From the NCBI GenBank assembly GCA_964466195.1, contig CAYXMQ010000002.1, positions 124,001 to 188,000 of the forward strand: a stretch of DNA of 64,000 nt, written 5' to 3'. Shown in pieces: positions 9,880 to 19,123 of the stretch; position 1 is the stretch's first letter, and the number at the start of each line of letters is the position of its first letter. The position numbers were made by a program, and so were the translations under genes. The notes beneath the pieces were generated by a model that did no database searches, was not told the DNA's origin, and saw nothing but the letters and a program-made list of their open reading frames with translations. The stretch is from PFJX01 sp964466195 (GTDB lineage: Bacteria > Pseudomonadota > Gammaproteobacteria > Burkholderiales > Thiobacillaceae).

Positions 9880-10529
9880 CGCCCTTTCGCCTCTTGCCAT
9901 AGCAACTTATGTAATTGGACCTGCATGCGCACCGGCAACCCATCTCGCAAAATCCATTCAGCAAGCTGGGCGGGAGCGATCTGGCCCCACACCGGCGAAA
10001 AAAGCACCGGACAACGCTGCTCAATGCGATGCTCCCGCAACATCTGCTTGGCCCACAGGTAATCAGCCTCATCGGCAAGCACGAATTTCACTTCGTCGAG
10101 GGTACTTAACGCCTGCAGATTGGGCCAGAAATTGCGCTCGACTTCGCCCGAAGCCGGCGTTTTCAGATCGACGATGCGCGAGACGCGTCGATCGACGCCG
10201 GCGATATCCAGGGCGCCGCTGGTTTCCAGCGATACATCGCAGCCGGCATCACATAAAGCGCCGAGCAGCACATGGCACGCTTTCTGCGCCAGCGGTTCGC
10301 CGCCGGTGACGGTGACGTGGCGCGTCGGATAAGACCTCACTTGGCGCAAGATCGCCTCGACGCCCATCCATTCGCCGCCCTGAAAAGCATAATCCGTGTC
10401 GCAATAGGTGCAACGCAAAGGACAACCGGTGAGCCTGACGAAAACTGTCGGCAAACCCACCCGGCTGGCTTCGCCTTGCAAAGAAAAAAATATTTCGCTG
10501 ATGCGAAGACGACTGGCCGACAAGATCAA
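9876..10529 (-). CDS. queE: 7-carboxy-7-deazaguanine synthase (radical SAM)
   Basis: QueE rearranges 6-carboxytetrahydropterin to 7-carboxy-7-deazaguanine, the step before QueC. The 217-residue protein has the radical SAM motif CPLRCTYC (about residues 36-43, CxxxCxxC) and the SAM-binding VTGGEPL. Only TTG codons (10529 or 10523) are available near the expected N-terminus, so it probably uses a TTG start. It follows cpoB by 5 bp and overlaps queC, placing the queuosine pair at the end of the Tol-Pal cluster. Confidence 0.94.
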   Translation of the reverse strand: MILSASRLRISEIFFSLQGEASRVGLPTVFVRLTGCPLRCTYCDTDYAFQGGEWMGVEAILRQVRSYPTRHVTVTGGEPLAQKACHVLLGALCDAGCDVSLETSGALDIAGVDRRVSRIVDLKTPASGEVERNFWPNLQALSTLDEVKFVLADEADYLWAKQMLREHRIEQRCPVLFSPVWGQIAPAQLAEWILRDGLPVRMQVQLHKLLWQEAKGR

Positions 10530-10534
10530 AAAAA

Positions 10535-11329
10535 TTAATTGAGCGTGGCAAGCAGTTTCTTGCCGTTTTCCGCCGCCTTGCTGGCGGGATGCTTGGCAAG
10601 CAACTGGTTCAGCGTCGCTCGCGCCGCCGACTTGTCATCGAGCTGGATTTGCGCGCGCGCCAGCGAGAGCAGCGCATCAGGAACCTTCGGACTAGTCGGA
10701 AAATCCTTCAATATCCGTTGATAACTCTCCGCTGCCGCGGTGAAATCCGACAGGCCGGTGACCTGCGAAATTCCCACCCAATAAAGCGCATTCGCCGCCA
10801 GCGCGCTTGACGGATATTGCTTGATGAAGGATTGAAACGCGTCGATGGCCTCCTTGTATTTCCCAGCCTTGATCAACGCATGTGCGACTTCATAGGACTT
10901 GCCTTCCGACTCGGCATCCACGGTCGCCACTGATGGAACGGGCGATACCAGCAACGATTGCGAAGGCTGCAGACGAATGGAATCGGGGACGGATGCTATC
11001 GGCCGCTTGGCGAGTTCTCTGAGGCGCTCATCCAGATCGGCAAAGATATCCTTGACGCGTCTATCGGCAATTTCCAGGCGATGTGCCTGCTCTTCCTGAC
11101 CGCCACGCAAACGCGCCACGTCGGTTTTCAACGCATCCACCTGATTCAACAACCCGAACAAGCCCTGGTTTTGCTGCTGCGCCTCCAACTTGGCAATGCG
11201 GTCGTTCTGGGCCTGAACCTGGTTGTTCAATTCGGCTACGCGCGCGATGAGGTCCTCGAGCGGGCCGGCAGAACTCGTGCCTGAAACCAGCAGGCATAAC
11301 GACAACAACGCAAGGGCACGCGGTCTCAT
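10535..11329 (-). CDS. cpoB: Cell division coordinator CpoB (YbgF)
   Basis: A 264-residue periplasmic protein with a signal peptide (MRPRALALLSLCLLVSGTSSA), then a trimerising coiled coil (about residues 24-95), a linker, and tetratricopeptide repeats over the last 120 residues (for example FQSFIKQYPSSALAANALYW). In E. coli CpoB links PBP1B-driven septal wall synthesis to Tol-mediated outer-membrane constriction. The gene follows pal by 6 bp, as usual. The ATG at 11329 is preferred over the TTG at 11332. Confidence 0.93.
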   Translation of the reverse strand: MRPRALALLSLCLLVSGTSSAGPLEDLIARVAELNNQVQAQNDRIAKLEAQQQNQGLFGLLNQVDALKTDVARLRGGQEEQAHRLEIADRRVKDIFADLDERLRELAKRPIASVPDSIRLQPSQSLLVSPVPSVATVDAESEGKSYEVAHALIKAGKYKEAIDAFQSFIKQYPSSALAANALYWVGISQVTGLSDFTAAAESYQRILKDFPTSPKVPDALLSLARAQIQLDDKSAARATLNQLLAKHPASKAAENGKKLLATLN

Positions 11330-11335
11330 CAAAAA

Positions 11336-12094
11336 TTACTCATCCTGATACAACAGTTCGGTACGGCGGTTCTGCGCCCAGGCGCTTTCATCATGGCCTT
11401 CCGCAACCGGCTTCTCCTCGCCCAAAGAGACCGCCTCCATCTGGCTGCTCGGCACGCCGAGCAGGTTCAATGCCTGGTAAACACTCTCGGCTCGGCGCTG
11501 ACCCAATGCCAGGTTGTATTCCCGGCTGCCGCGCTCATCGGCATGGCCTTGCAGCAGCATCTTGGCCGTTTTCTCATTTTTCAGATATTGGGCGTGCATT
11601 TCGAGCAAGGTCCGATACTCATCGCGGATCGCCGCACTGTCGTAATCGAACAGTAGACGGCGTTGCGCCAACGGGCTTTGCGGATTCTTCGGATCGAGCA
11701 CCGGCTGGGCGACATATTTCAACGCTTCTGCAGATTCGTGTTTCGCCCCGGCTCCGCCGGCAGCCGCCTGCGCGGCGACCCCGCCCGCTGTCACGCCGGT
11801 CAAAGCCACTCCCTCCGGGCTCTGCAGCGAAACGCCGCGCGTCTCTACGCCCGGATCCTGAGTCGGCTTGCCCATGCCGGCGGCTAGCGGCTTAGCGGAG
11901 ATATCCGAAATCGGCGCCCCCGTGGTGCTGGCCGAGGCGGATTCAACCGGTGGTTTGGCCAGCGACGCATTAACGCCGTATTTGCTTGCCGAAGTCGCCA
12001 TAGCGCGATCTTCAATGTCAGCCTGTTTCAAAGGGGTATCAGCACAGCCGACAAGGAACACACCAATTAGCGCAAAAGGAAGCAGATATTTCAT
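11336..12094 (-). CDS. pal: Peptidoglycan-associated lipoprotein
   Basis: Pal is the outer-membrane lipoprotein of the Tol-Pal system that binds peptidoglycan. The 252-residue precursor has a lipobox LVGC with acylated Cys at residue 17 and a C-terminal OmpA-like domain with the peptidoglycan-binding signature GHADERGSREYNLALG. At 252 residues it is much longer than E. coli Pal (173). The extra length is an Ala/Gly-rich linker of about 100 residues between the lipid anchor and the OmpA domain. It lies 117 bp after tolB. Confidence 0.95.
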   Translation of the reverse strand: MKYLLPFALIGVFLVGCADTPLKQADIEDRAMATSASKYGVNASLAKPPVESASASTTGAPISDISAKPLAAGMGKPTQDPGVETRGVSLQSPEGVALTGVTAGGVAAQAAAGGAGAKHESAEALKYVAQPVLDPKNPQSPLAQRRLLFDYDSAAIRDEYRTLLEMHAQYLKNEKTAKMLLQGHADERGSREYNLALGQRRAESVYQALNLLGVPSSQMEAVSLGEEKPVAEGHDESAWAQNRRTELLYQDE

Positions 12095-12211
12095 GGGATC
12101 TCCCGATTCAAATCAAAGAAGCGGCGGTTTATCAGGTCGACGCATCACGAAAATAGCACAACTCCGCCGGCCCCGAACGTCCGCGCGGACAGTCATGGCA
12201 ACGATAACACC

Positions 12212-13486
12212 TCATTGCCCCCAGGCCGGCTCGCGCAGATCACCGCTTTGCGACAAACGCTGGCGCACCCTGCCATCCACGCTGACCGTGGCCAGCACGC
12301 CGCGGCCATTGACCAACGTGGCATAAAGAATCTGACGGCCATTCGGCGCAAAACTGGGCGATTCGTCAAACGCCGTATCGGTCAACACCTGCATCTGGCC
12401 ACTCTCCAAATGCAGCACCGCGATATGAAAACGCGCATCGCGCCGATGTACGAAAGCCAGAACCTTGCCGTCCGGCGACAAGGCGGGGGAGACATTGTAA
12501 CCGCCCTCGAAAGTGACACGACTCACGCCGCCATCCAGCAGAGAGGCCTTGTAGATTTGCGGGGTACCGCCACGGTTGGAAGTAAAAAACAGCCAGCGCC
12601 CATCCGGGCTGAACAGGGGCTCGGTATCCAGTGCGCCGCCGCTGGTAAAACGCGTGGCGGCCCCGCTGTCCAGATCAAGCAAATAAATCTGCGAGGTGGC
12701 GTCCTTCGAAAGCGTCACCGCCAGCCTGCGGCCATCCGGCGACCAGGCCGGCGCCGAATTCGAGCCGCGAAACTTAGCTACCGCTCGGCGACTGCCATCG
12801 GCCAGGCTCTGCACATAAATGACCGGCTTCTTGTCCTCGAACGAAACATAGGCCAAACGCTGGCCATCCGGCGACCAGGCGGGCGAGATCAAGGGTTCCG
12901 GGGAGGTGGTAACGGTCGCCGCATTCTGGCTATCGGCATCGGCCACCTGCAATTCGTAGCGACCATTACGTTTCAGGATATAAGCGATGCGACCGGAGTA
13001 ACTGCCCGGCTCGCCCAGCAACGCCTCATGCACCTCATCGGCAACCTTGTGCGCCACCCCCCGCAATCCGGCTGGCGAGGAAACATAGGCAAGCGCCTTG
13101 AGCGTGGTCTGCCGCACGGCATCCAACAACCAGAAACGCACTTCCACCTTGCCAGCGGCGGCGGGCAAGACCTGGCCCACCAACACCGCGTCGGCGCCGC
13201 GTCCTTTCCAGACCGGCAACGAAAGCATGCGCGGATCGTCTGGCGAGACGCTGTCCTTGCTCTCCACCAGGCGAAAATAACCGCTGCGCCCCAAATCCGC
13301 GCTCACGACCTCTGCAATGTCCAGCAGGGATCCCGCCCCCACACCCTCGGCGGGCCTGACGCCAAACGGCAAGACGGCAAGCGGAATGCGATTCGACGCA
13401 CCGCCGACGATCTCGATAGTCATCACCGCCCAGGCCGGCAGGGCCGACAGGACACAAAACACCGCAACGAATAGACGTATGAACAT
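12212..13486 (-). CDS. tolB: Tol-Pal system periplasmic beta-propeller protein
   Basis: TolB is the periplasmic partner of Pal. The 424-residue precursor has a signal peptide ending near ALPAWA, an N-terminal domain, and a six-bladed propeller shown by repeated SPDG motifs (SPAWSPDGQRLAYVS, APAWSPDGRRLAVT, EPLFSPDGRWLFFTS, SPALSPDGKVLAF). The length is that of the family. The gene lies between tolA and pal in the standard order. Confidence 0.97.
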   Translation of the reverse strand: MFIRLFVAVFCVLSALPAWAVMTIEIVGGASNRIPLAVLPFGVRPAEGVGAGSLLDIAEVVSADLGRSGYFRLVESKDSVSPDDPRMLSLPVWKGRGADAVLVGQVLPAAAGKVEVRFWLLDAVRQTTLKALAYVSSPAGLRGVAHKVADEVHEALLGEPGSYSGRIAYILKRNGRYELQVADADSQNAATVTTSPEPLISPAWSPDGQRLAYVSFEDKKPVIYVQSLADGSRRAVAKFRGSNSAPAWSPDGRRLAVTLSKDATSQIYLLDLDSGAATRFTSGGALDTEPLFSPDGRWLFFTSNRGGTPQIYKASLLDGGVSRVTFEGGYNVSPALSPDGKVLAFVHRRDARFHIAVLHLESGQMQVLTDTAFDESPSFAPNGRQILYATLVNGRGVLATVSVDGRVRQRLSQSGDLREPAWGQ

Positions 13487-13519
13487 GGCGCAGAGAAAAG
13501 TTAGAGGACCAGGTACAGG

Positions 13520-14386
13520 TTAAGGGAGTCCGACGACATCGTCCGAGGGGCGAAATTTCAGCGTCAAACCTTCGCGAAACGGTGCGGCGGCTTCGCGCTC
13601 ATTGGGTAAAGGCAAGGGAGAAGCCTTAAAAATGGCGCGTTCGACCGCGCTATCGTACAAAGGTTGCCCGCTGGTTCTGACCAGGGCAACCCGCAACACC
13701 TCGCCATTGGGCAGCAGGCTGACCTGAAAAACCACCTCGGCATCCCCCCTCAGATTCTGCGGCAAGATCAGCGCGTCTCGGATCTTGCCGCGTATCCGCT
13801 CCTGAAAATCGCGCACCAAGCTAGCCTGTCGGCTGGTAAGCGCGCGGGCCTGCATGGAACGCAGTTGCGTTGCCTCGGCGTCCAGTTCTTCACGCATCTG
13901 CCGCGCCAGTTCCTGATCGAGCTGACGCCGCGTTTGCATCTGTTTTTCTTTTTCGCTGCGCTCTTTTTCCAGTCGTTCCTTTTCAGTGCGCTCCTGTTCA
14001 AGCCGGCGCTGCGCCTCTATGCGCTTGTCTTCCGCCAGCTTCTTTTCCGCCAGCGCGAGTTCCTGTTTTCGCTGCAATTCAGCCTGTTGCTCTTCGGCGC
14101 GTTTATCTTTCGCCTTCTCCAGTGCGATCTCGGCCTGCTCCGGTTGCACGGTTGCAGGCTTCGGCGCCGGCAGCGGTGCGGGCTCAGGCAACGGTTCAGG
14201 CTGCGCCGCAAACTCGGGCGAGGGGGGCGGCGGCGCCGGCAACTCCGTCCAGATATCCGCCTCGATCGGCAAATGCGGCGGATTTTTCCAGGACACACCG
14301 ATCATCAGCCCAAGCAGCAGCATGCCATGCACCAACAGGGCCAAGCCGCCCGAGGAAAGATGCTGCATGCGATGCGAGGTGCTCAT
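13520..14386 (-). CDS. tolA: Tol-Pal system protein TolA
   Basis: TolA spans the periplasm and transmits the proton-motive-force signal from TolQR to Pal. The 288-residue protein has one N-terminal membrane helix (GGLALLVHGMLLLGLMIGVSW), a Pro-rich stretch, a long charged helix of Lys/Glu/Arg/Gln heptads (about residues 80-185) and a C-terminal TonB-like domain with VSLLPNGEVLRV. The central helix is shorter than in E. coli. The ATG at 14386 overlaps the tolR stop by one base. Confidence 0.94.
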   Translation of the reverse strand: MSTSHRMQHLSSGGLALLVHGMLLLGLMIGVSWKNPPHLPIEADIWTELPAPPPPSPEFAAQPEPLPEPAPLPAPKPATVQPEQAEIALEKAKDKRAEEQQAELQRKQELALAEKKLAEDKRIEAQRRLEQERTEKERLEKERSEKEKQMQTRRQLDQELARQMREELDAEATQLRSMQARALTSRQASLVRDFQERIRGKIRDALILPQNLRGDAEVVFQVSLLPNGEVLRVALVRTSGQPLYDSAVERAIFKASPLPLPNEREAAAPFREGLTLKFRPSDDVVGLP

Positions 14387-14805
14387 CACGGCTGCGCCGG
14401 TTTCACCAACAGTCCTACGCGCACGACGCCGAGCGATTGCAAAGCGTCCATGACCCGCATGACCGACTCGTAGCGCACGTTTTTATCGGCTGAAATCACC
14501 ACCGGCTGGCGCGGACTGGCTTGCTGGCGGGCGCGTACCGCAGCTGGCAGCCGATCCTCGTCCACCACCTCGCCTTCCTCATTGGCGCCGCGGTCGCGCA
14601 GCAGCAAGCTGCCATCGACACGAATCACCACTTCCAGCGGCGCCACCGGCGCCGCCGCGCTCTTGCCGATGCTGGGCAGCTCGACCTGGGTTGGATTGAT
14701 GAACGGCGCGGTCACCATGAAGATCACCAGCAACACCAGCATCACGTCGATATACGGCACGACGTTGATCTGGTTGACCGCCTTGCGCGTGCGCCGCGGG
14801 ATCAT
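14386..14805 (-). CDS. tolR: Tol-Pal system protein TolR
   Basis: A 139-residue ExbD/TolR-type protein with one membrane helix near residues 15-38 (INVVPYIDVMLVLLVIFMV), including the essential channel aspartate in IDVMLVLL, then a periplasmic domain. With TolQ it forms the proton channel that energises TolA. It overlaps tolQ by 4 bases and tolA by one, so the three are translated together. Confidence 0.96.
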   Translation of the reverse strand: MIPRRTRKAVNQINVVPYIDVMLVLLVIFMVTAPFINPTQVELPSIGKSAAAPVAPLEVVIRVDGSLLLRDRGANEEGEVVDEDRLPAAVRARQQASPRQPVVISADKNVRYESVMRVMDALQSLGVVRVGLLVKPAQP

Positions 14806-15482
14806 GCTCGGCCCATCTCCTGCTGCAGAATGTTGGAAAACTCTTCCATGAAAATGTCGTAACGACTGGCCAGGCGGTCGATGTCATGGGTAAAGCGGTT
14901 GTAGGCGACGACCGCCGGAATCGCCGCGAACAGGCCGATGGCGGTGGCGATCAGCGCCTCGGCGATGCCGGGAGCGACTTGCGCCAGCGTCGCCTGAGCA
15001 ACATTGGACAAGCCCATGAACGCATTCATGATGCCCCAGACCGTGCCTAGCAAGCCGATGTATGGCGACACGGAACCGACCGTGGCCAGAAAGGGCAGGT
15101 ACGATTCCACCTGATCCATCTCGCGCTGGTAGGCCGCGCGCATCGCGCGACGCGCGCTCTCGATCACGGTCTGCGGCGCGACGTTCAGCTTGCGTTTGAC
15201 CCGGAATTCGCGCCAACCGGCGCGAAACACTTCTTCCAGGCTGCTGCTGCGTTCCTCTTCGTCGGCGCGATTGACGATGTCGCTGTGGCCGCCGCCCCAG
15301 AACTCCCGCTCGAACGCCTCGGCCTGTCGACGCTCGCGCCGCAGTGTGAAAATCTTCTCGAAGATCAGCCACCACGAGGCCACCGAGGCGAACAACAGCA
15401 GCAGCAACACCGCCTTTACCACCCAGCTCGCCTGGGCGACAAGGGCGATGAACGACATATCCTGGCTGAGAGCAATATCCAT
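14802..15482 (-). CDS. tolQ: Tol-Pal system protein TolQ
   Basis: A 226-residue MotA/TolQ/ExbB channel protein with three membrane helices. The first is near residues 15-37; the second and third lie in the conserved region SPYIGLLGTVWGIMNAFMGL to ALIATAIGLFAAIPAVVAYN. TolQ pairs with TolR to harvest proton motive force for outer-membrane constriction at division. Its start overlaps the ybgC stop, and tolR overlaps its end, indicating one operon. Confidence 0.97.
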   Translation of the reverse strand: MDIALSQDMSFIALVAQASWVVKAVLLLLLFASVASWWLIFEKIFTLRRERRQAEAFEREFWGGGHSDIVNRADEEERSSSLEEVFRAGWREFRVKRKLNVAPQTVIESARRAMRAAYQREMDQVESYLPFLATVGSVSPYIGLLGTVWGIMNAFMGLSNVAQATLAQVAPGIAEALIATAIGLFAAIPAVVAYNRFTHDIDRLASRYDIFMEEFSNILQQEMGRA

Positions 15483-15910
15483 CAGGTCAAAACTCCAAAT
15501 GCTTGACTCACGAAAGCCGGGATTCTAGCGGGCCGGAATCCGGCCCGCTCCACACAGGCCACTTTGACCTGCGCATTCAACAGCACGTCCGCACCGCGCA
15601 GCACCTGCTGATACATGCTCAAACTGGCGCGGCCAAGCTCGGCCAACGTGCAGCGCACGAGCAGTCGATCGTTGAAGCGCGCCGGCTTCAGGTAGTCCGC
15701 CTCCACCCGCCGCACCACGAAAACCACGCCGGCATCCGCCGCCAGCTGATCCTGTTCCAGCCCCAGATGCGACAGCCATTCGGTGCGCGCACGCTCGAGA
15801 AATTTCAGATAGTTGGCGTAATAAACGACGCCGCCGGCATCGGTATCTTCCCAATAGACCCGGATTGGCCAGCTGAATGAAGAAACAAAAGAATCCTGAT
15901 TGGCGCCCAT
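15482..15910 (-). CDS. ybgC: Tol-Pal associated acyl-CoA thioesterase
   Basis: A 142-residue hotdog-fold thioesterase with the family signature YWEDTDAGGVVYYANYLKFLERARTEWL, shown here in part as EDTDAGGVVYYANY, in which Asp is the catalytic residue. YbgC hydrolyses acyl-CoA thioesters and is associated with phospholipid enzymes. It heads the tol operon, its stop overlapping tolQ. I chose the ATG at 15910; an in-frame TTG at 15928 would add six residues. No strong ribosome site is seen for either. Confidence 0.92.
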   Translation of the reverse strand: MGANQDSFVSSFSWPIRVYWEDTDAGGVVYYANYLKFLERARTEWLSHLGLEQDQLAADAGVVFVVRRVEADYLKPARFNDRLLVRCTLAELGRASLSMYQQVLRGADVLLNAQVKVACVERAGFRPARIPAFVSQAFGVLT

Positions 15911-15969
15911 GGTTTGGAAACTAAGCAAGTTGGCGGGAATGAGCGACCAACCAGGTTGGCCCGCTCCGG

Positions 15970-17022
15970 CTAGAAAAGTTCCGAATCACGGCCCGCTTCA
16001 CTGCCCGGCTGGATGAAACCGAAATGCCGCCAGGCCAGTGGTTGCGCGACGCGGCCGCGCGGCGTTCGGGCGAGAAAACCTTGCTGGATCAGATAAGGCT
16101 CCAATACGTCTTCGATGGTATCGGCCGCTTCGCCGATTGCCGCCGCCAGATTCTCCAGGCCGACCGGGCCGCCGGCGAATTTTTCCAGCATCGCCGAAAG
16201 CAGTTTGCGATCCATCACATCCAGGCCGACGCTATCGACTTCCAGCATCTTCAAAGCCGCATCGGCCACCGGTGCATCGACCTTGCCGTCCGCCTTGACC
16301 TCGGCATAGTCGCGCACCCGCCGCAGCAAGCGGTTGGCGATGCGCGGCGTGCCGCGCGAACGGCGTGCAATTTCCACCGCGCCTTCATCAGAGGTATCCA
16401 CACCCAGCAAGCGCGCCGAGCGGGCGACGATGAACGCGAGCTCTTCCGGCGTGTAGAACTCCAGACGGGCGACGATACCGAACCGGTCGCGCAGCGGATT
16501 GGTCAGCATGCCGGCGCGCGTGGTCGCACCGATCAGCGTGAAGGGCGGCAGATCCAGCTTGACCGAACGCGCAGCCGGCCCCTCGCCGATCATGATGTCG
16601 AGCTGATAATCCTCCAGCGCCGGATACAGGATTTCCTCCACCACCGGGCTCAAGCGATGGATTTCATCGATAAACAGCACATCATTGGGTTCCAGATTGG
16701 TCAGCAGCGCGGCCAGATCGCCGGCGCGCTCCAGTACCGGCCCCGAGGTCGAACGCAGATTGACGCCCATTTCGCGGGAAATGATGTGTGCCAACGTGGT
16801 CTTGCCCAAGCCGGGCGGACCGAACAACAGCACGTGATCCAGCGCCTCGCCACGCTGTTTCGCCGCGGTGATGAAAATGTCCAACTGCTCCCGCGCGCGC
16901 GCCTGGCCGACGTATTCAGACAAACGTTGCGGCCGCAAAGCGCGTTCGAACGCCTCTTCTTCGCGTGAAGCGGGTGCGGGAGCGATCAGGCGGTCGGGAA
17001 TGAGGCGGTCGGGTTCCAGCAT
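15970..17022 (-). CDS. ruvB: Holliday junction branch migration ATPase RuvB
   Basis: RuvB is the hexameric AAA+ motor that migrates Holliday junctions with RuvA. The 350-residue protein has Walker A GPPGLGKTTLA (about residues 66-76), Walker B LFIDEIHRL, sensor 1 GATTRAGML, and the C-terminal winged helix with TPRGRVA. It follows ruvA by 20 bp. Confidence 0.97.
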   Translation of the reverse strand: MLEPDRLIPDRLIAPAPASREEEAFERALRPQRLSEYVGQARAREQLDIFITAAKQRGEALDHVLLFGPPGLGKTTLAHIISREMGVNLRSTSGPVLERAGDLAALLTNLEPNDVLFIDEIHRLSPVVEEILYPALEDYQLDIMIGEGPAARSVKLDLPPFTLIGATTRAGMLTNPLRDRFGIVARLEFYTPEELAFIVARSARLLGVDTSDEGAVEIARRSRGTPRIANRLLRRVRDYAEVKADGKVDAPVADAALKMLEVDSVGLDVMDRKLLSAMLEKFAGGPVGLENLAAAIGEAADTIEDVLEPYLIQQGFLARTPRGRVAQPLAWRHFGFIQPGSEAGRDSELF

Positions 17023-17042
17023 GGCGGTAGGCTACGTCCTGT

Positions 17043-17624
17043 TTACTTCCTGGCCAGCAGTTTCAATGCCTGGCGTATCGAATCTTCCAGGCTCAGTCCT
17101 TCGGGCAATTGTTTCAGCGCCGGCAGCGCTTCTTTATCCGAATAACCCAATGCCAGCAACGCGCCCAACGCATCATGCGTCACGCCGGCACCGGCCGAGA
17201 CGCCGCCCGCCGTCGGCAAGGCATCGGCCAGCCGGCCTTTCAATTCGAGCAACAAGCGTTCCGCCGTTTTCTTGCCGATGCCCGGCACGCGCGTCAATTG
17301 GCCGGCATCCTGCAGCACGATGCACTGGGCCAGGTCGTCCGCGCTCATGCCGGACAACACCGACAAGGCCAGCTTGGGGCCGACGCCAGAAATCCGGATG
17401 AGTTCGCGAAACGCCGCGCGCTCTTTCTGGCTAAGAAAACCATAAAGCTGCTGGGCATCCTCGCGCACGACGAAATGCGTCACCAAGGTGACGCGCTCGC
17501 CGATGGCCGGCAGGTTGTAGAAACTGCTCATCGGCACATCGATTTCATAACCGACGCCGGCGACATCCAGCAGCACCTGGGGCGGATGCTTTTCCAGCAG
17601 CGTGCCGCTAAGGCGCCCGATCAT
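17043..17624 (-). CDS. ruvA: Holliday junction DNA-binding subunit RuvA
   Basis: A 193-residue RuvA starting MIGRLSGTLLEK. It has the OB-fold N-terminal domain, two helix-hairpin-helix motifs (ISGVGPKLAL about residues 71-80 and VPGIGKKTAERL about 106-117) and the flexible domain III (HDALGALLALGYS) that contacts RuvB. The open frame extends far upstream without family similarity, so the ATG at 17624 is the true start. It overlaps the end of the upstream prenyltransferase gene by 4 bases. Confidence 0.96.
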   Translation of the reverse strand: MIGRLSGTLLEKHPPQVLLDVAGVGYEIDVPMSSFYNLPAIGERVTLVTHFVVREDAQQLYGFLSQKERAAFRELIRISGVGPKLALSVLSGMSADDLAQCIVLQDAGQLTRVPGIGKKTAERLLLELKGRLADALPTAGGVSAGAGVTHDALGALLALGYSDKEALPALKQLPEGLSLEDSIRQALKLLARK

Positions 17625-18586
17625 GCGAGCAGCGTCCAGGCCAGCGCAGCAGCCAGCAAGGCCGGTTGCAAGTGGGCCGCAAGGATGGCCAGCCGCACCG
17701 CCGGCGCCAGTTTGCTCGGCTCCGCGGCATGTGCGCTCAACACCTGGCCGGCCTTGACGGCAGGCACGGCGGCAAGCAGCGAAATCCACGCCAGCGCAGG
17801 CAGACGCTCGCTCGCCAGCAGCCCGATCAGCGCCGCCGCCGCTAACGCCAGAATCAGCCAATAACCGCGCACCGCGGCGGCGGGCTCAAGCCGCGCCACC
17901 CAATGCCGCTTGCCGGCCTGCAGATCGGCGCGACGGTCGGGAAACTGATTGATATAGAGGATGTTGGTGACCAGCAAGGCATAAGGCAGGCCGATCAGCC
18001 AGGGCGTACTGGAGACGACGCCGCGCTGCACGAAATCCGCGCCGGCGACGATCAGCAAAAACCCCGCTGCGACACAAATCTCGCCCAGGCCGCGGCTATT
18101 CAGTTTCAAAGGCGGCGCGGAATAAGCCCAGCCAATCAACAATCCAGCCAGCCCGATCCAGAACAGAGCGATTCCGCGCGTCGCGATCAACCCCAGGCCG
18201 CCGGCAATCACCCCGGCAAACAGCAGCAGCGCATAGACCTGCATCTGGCGCGGCGACATGACGCCGTTCTGGATGAAGCGCGAGCCGCCGGTAAACGGGA
18301 ACAGGCGGTCCACATTGGCGGCGTCGCTGCCGTTGAGATGATCGTAATAATCGTTGAACACGTTGACGCCCGCTTGCGCCGCCACGGCCAGAAACAAAGT
18401 CGACAACGCCAACGGCCAGGAAAAGGCGCTTTCCAGCGCAGTGGCGAAACCCAGCAGGCAGCCGGCCAGCGCTATCGTCAAAAAAGCCGGCCGCGTCGCC
18501 AGCAAGTAGCGCTTGACCGGATTGCTCAAGGCCACCGGCGTCGGCTCCAGCGGATTGTCTATCGGTGCAGCGGCCACCTTGTTCAC
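17621..18586 (-). CDS. UbiA/MenA-family prenyltransferase
   Basis: A 321-residue membrane protein with about eight or nine helices. It carries the Asp-rich prenyl-diphosphate site NVFNDYYDHLNGSDAAN (about residues 76-92) and a second site NQFPDRRADLQAGKRH (about 213-228). The pattern is closest to MenA (1,4-dihydroxy-2-naphthoate polyprenyltransferase), but no other menaquinone gene is visible, so another aromatic acceptor is possible. It starts with GTG at 18586, overlaps ruvC by 4 bases at its start and ruvA by 4 bases at its end, and so is locked into the ruvCAB operon, an unusual place for this enzyme. Confidence 0.85.
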   Translation of the reverse strand: MNKVAAAPIDNPLEPTPVALSNPVKRYLLATRPAFLTIALAGCLLGFATALESAFSWPLALSTLFLAVAAQAGVNVFNDYYDHLNGSDAANVDRLFPFTGGSRFIQNGVMSPRQMQVYALLLFAGVIAGGLGLIATRGIALFWIGLAGLLIGWAYSAPPLKLNSRGLGEICVAAGFLLIVAGADFVQRGVVSSTPWLIGLPYALLVTNILYINQFPDRRADLQAGKRHWVARLEPAAAVRGYWLILALAAAALIGLLASERLPALAWISLLAAVPAVKAGQVLSAHAAEPSKLAPAVRLAILAAHLQPALLAAALAWTLLA

Positions 18587-19113
18587 AACATTCTTCCCGC
18601 GCGGCGGCGGCGGCCGGCATTGCCCAGGCTGCCAAACTCACCCGCCAGCCCCATGCCGCCGTGCGCATGGCAAATTGCGCAAGCGAGCGCATCGGCCGAG
18701 TCCGCGCGCGGCTCGGCGGGCAGGTTCAACAGCCGCTTCACCATATGCATCACTTGCTCCTTTTCGGCATGCCCATTGCCCACTACCGCCTGCTTGACCT
18801 GTAACGCCGTGTATTCGAACACCGACTGGCCAGCCGCAGTCAGCGCCGCGATCGCCGCGCCGCGCGCCTGGCCGAGCAATAGCGTGGATTGCGGATTGAC
18901 GTTGACGAAGACCTTTTCGATCACGCTGACATCCGGCCGAAACTGCGCCAGCACCTCGCTGACGCCATCGAAAATGATCTTGATGCGGCCGGGGAGCTCG
19001 CCGGTCTGCGTACGCACGACGCCGCTCGCGACATAGGTCAACTGTTGGCCCGCCTTGTCGATGACCCCGTAGCCGGTGATGCGCAGGCCGGGGTCGATGC
19101 CGAGTAGCCTCAC
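18583..19113 (-). CDS. ruvC: Holliday junction resolvase RuvC
   Basis: A 176-residue RNase H-fold endonuclease that cuts Holliday junctions. It opens VRLLGIDPGLRITGYG with the first catalytic Asp (GIDPG) at residue 7. The second acidic residue is in SVIEKVFV and the last pair in DSADALACAICHAH. The GTG start at 19113 fits the family length, and no ATG is near. The C-terminus ends in an Arg-rich tail. It lies 10 bp after yebC. Confidence 0.94.
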   Translation of the reverse strand: MRLLGIDPGLRITGYGVIDKAGQQLTYVASGVVRTQTGELPGRIKIIFDGVSEVLAQFRPDVSVIEKVFVNVNPQSTLLLGQARGAAIAALTAAGQSVFEYTALQVKQAVVGNGHAEKEQVMHMVKRLLNLPAEPRADSADALACAICHAHGGMGLAGEFGSLGNAGRRRRAGRML

Positions 19114-19123
19114 GCAAATACGC

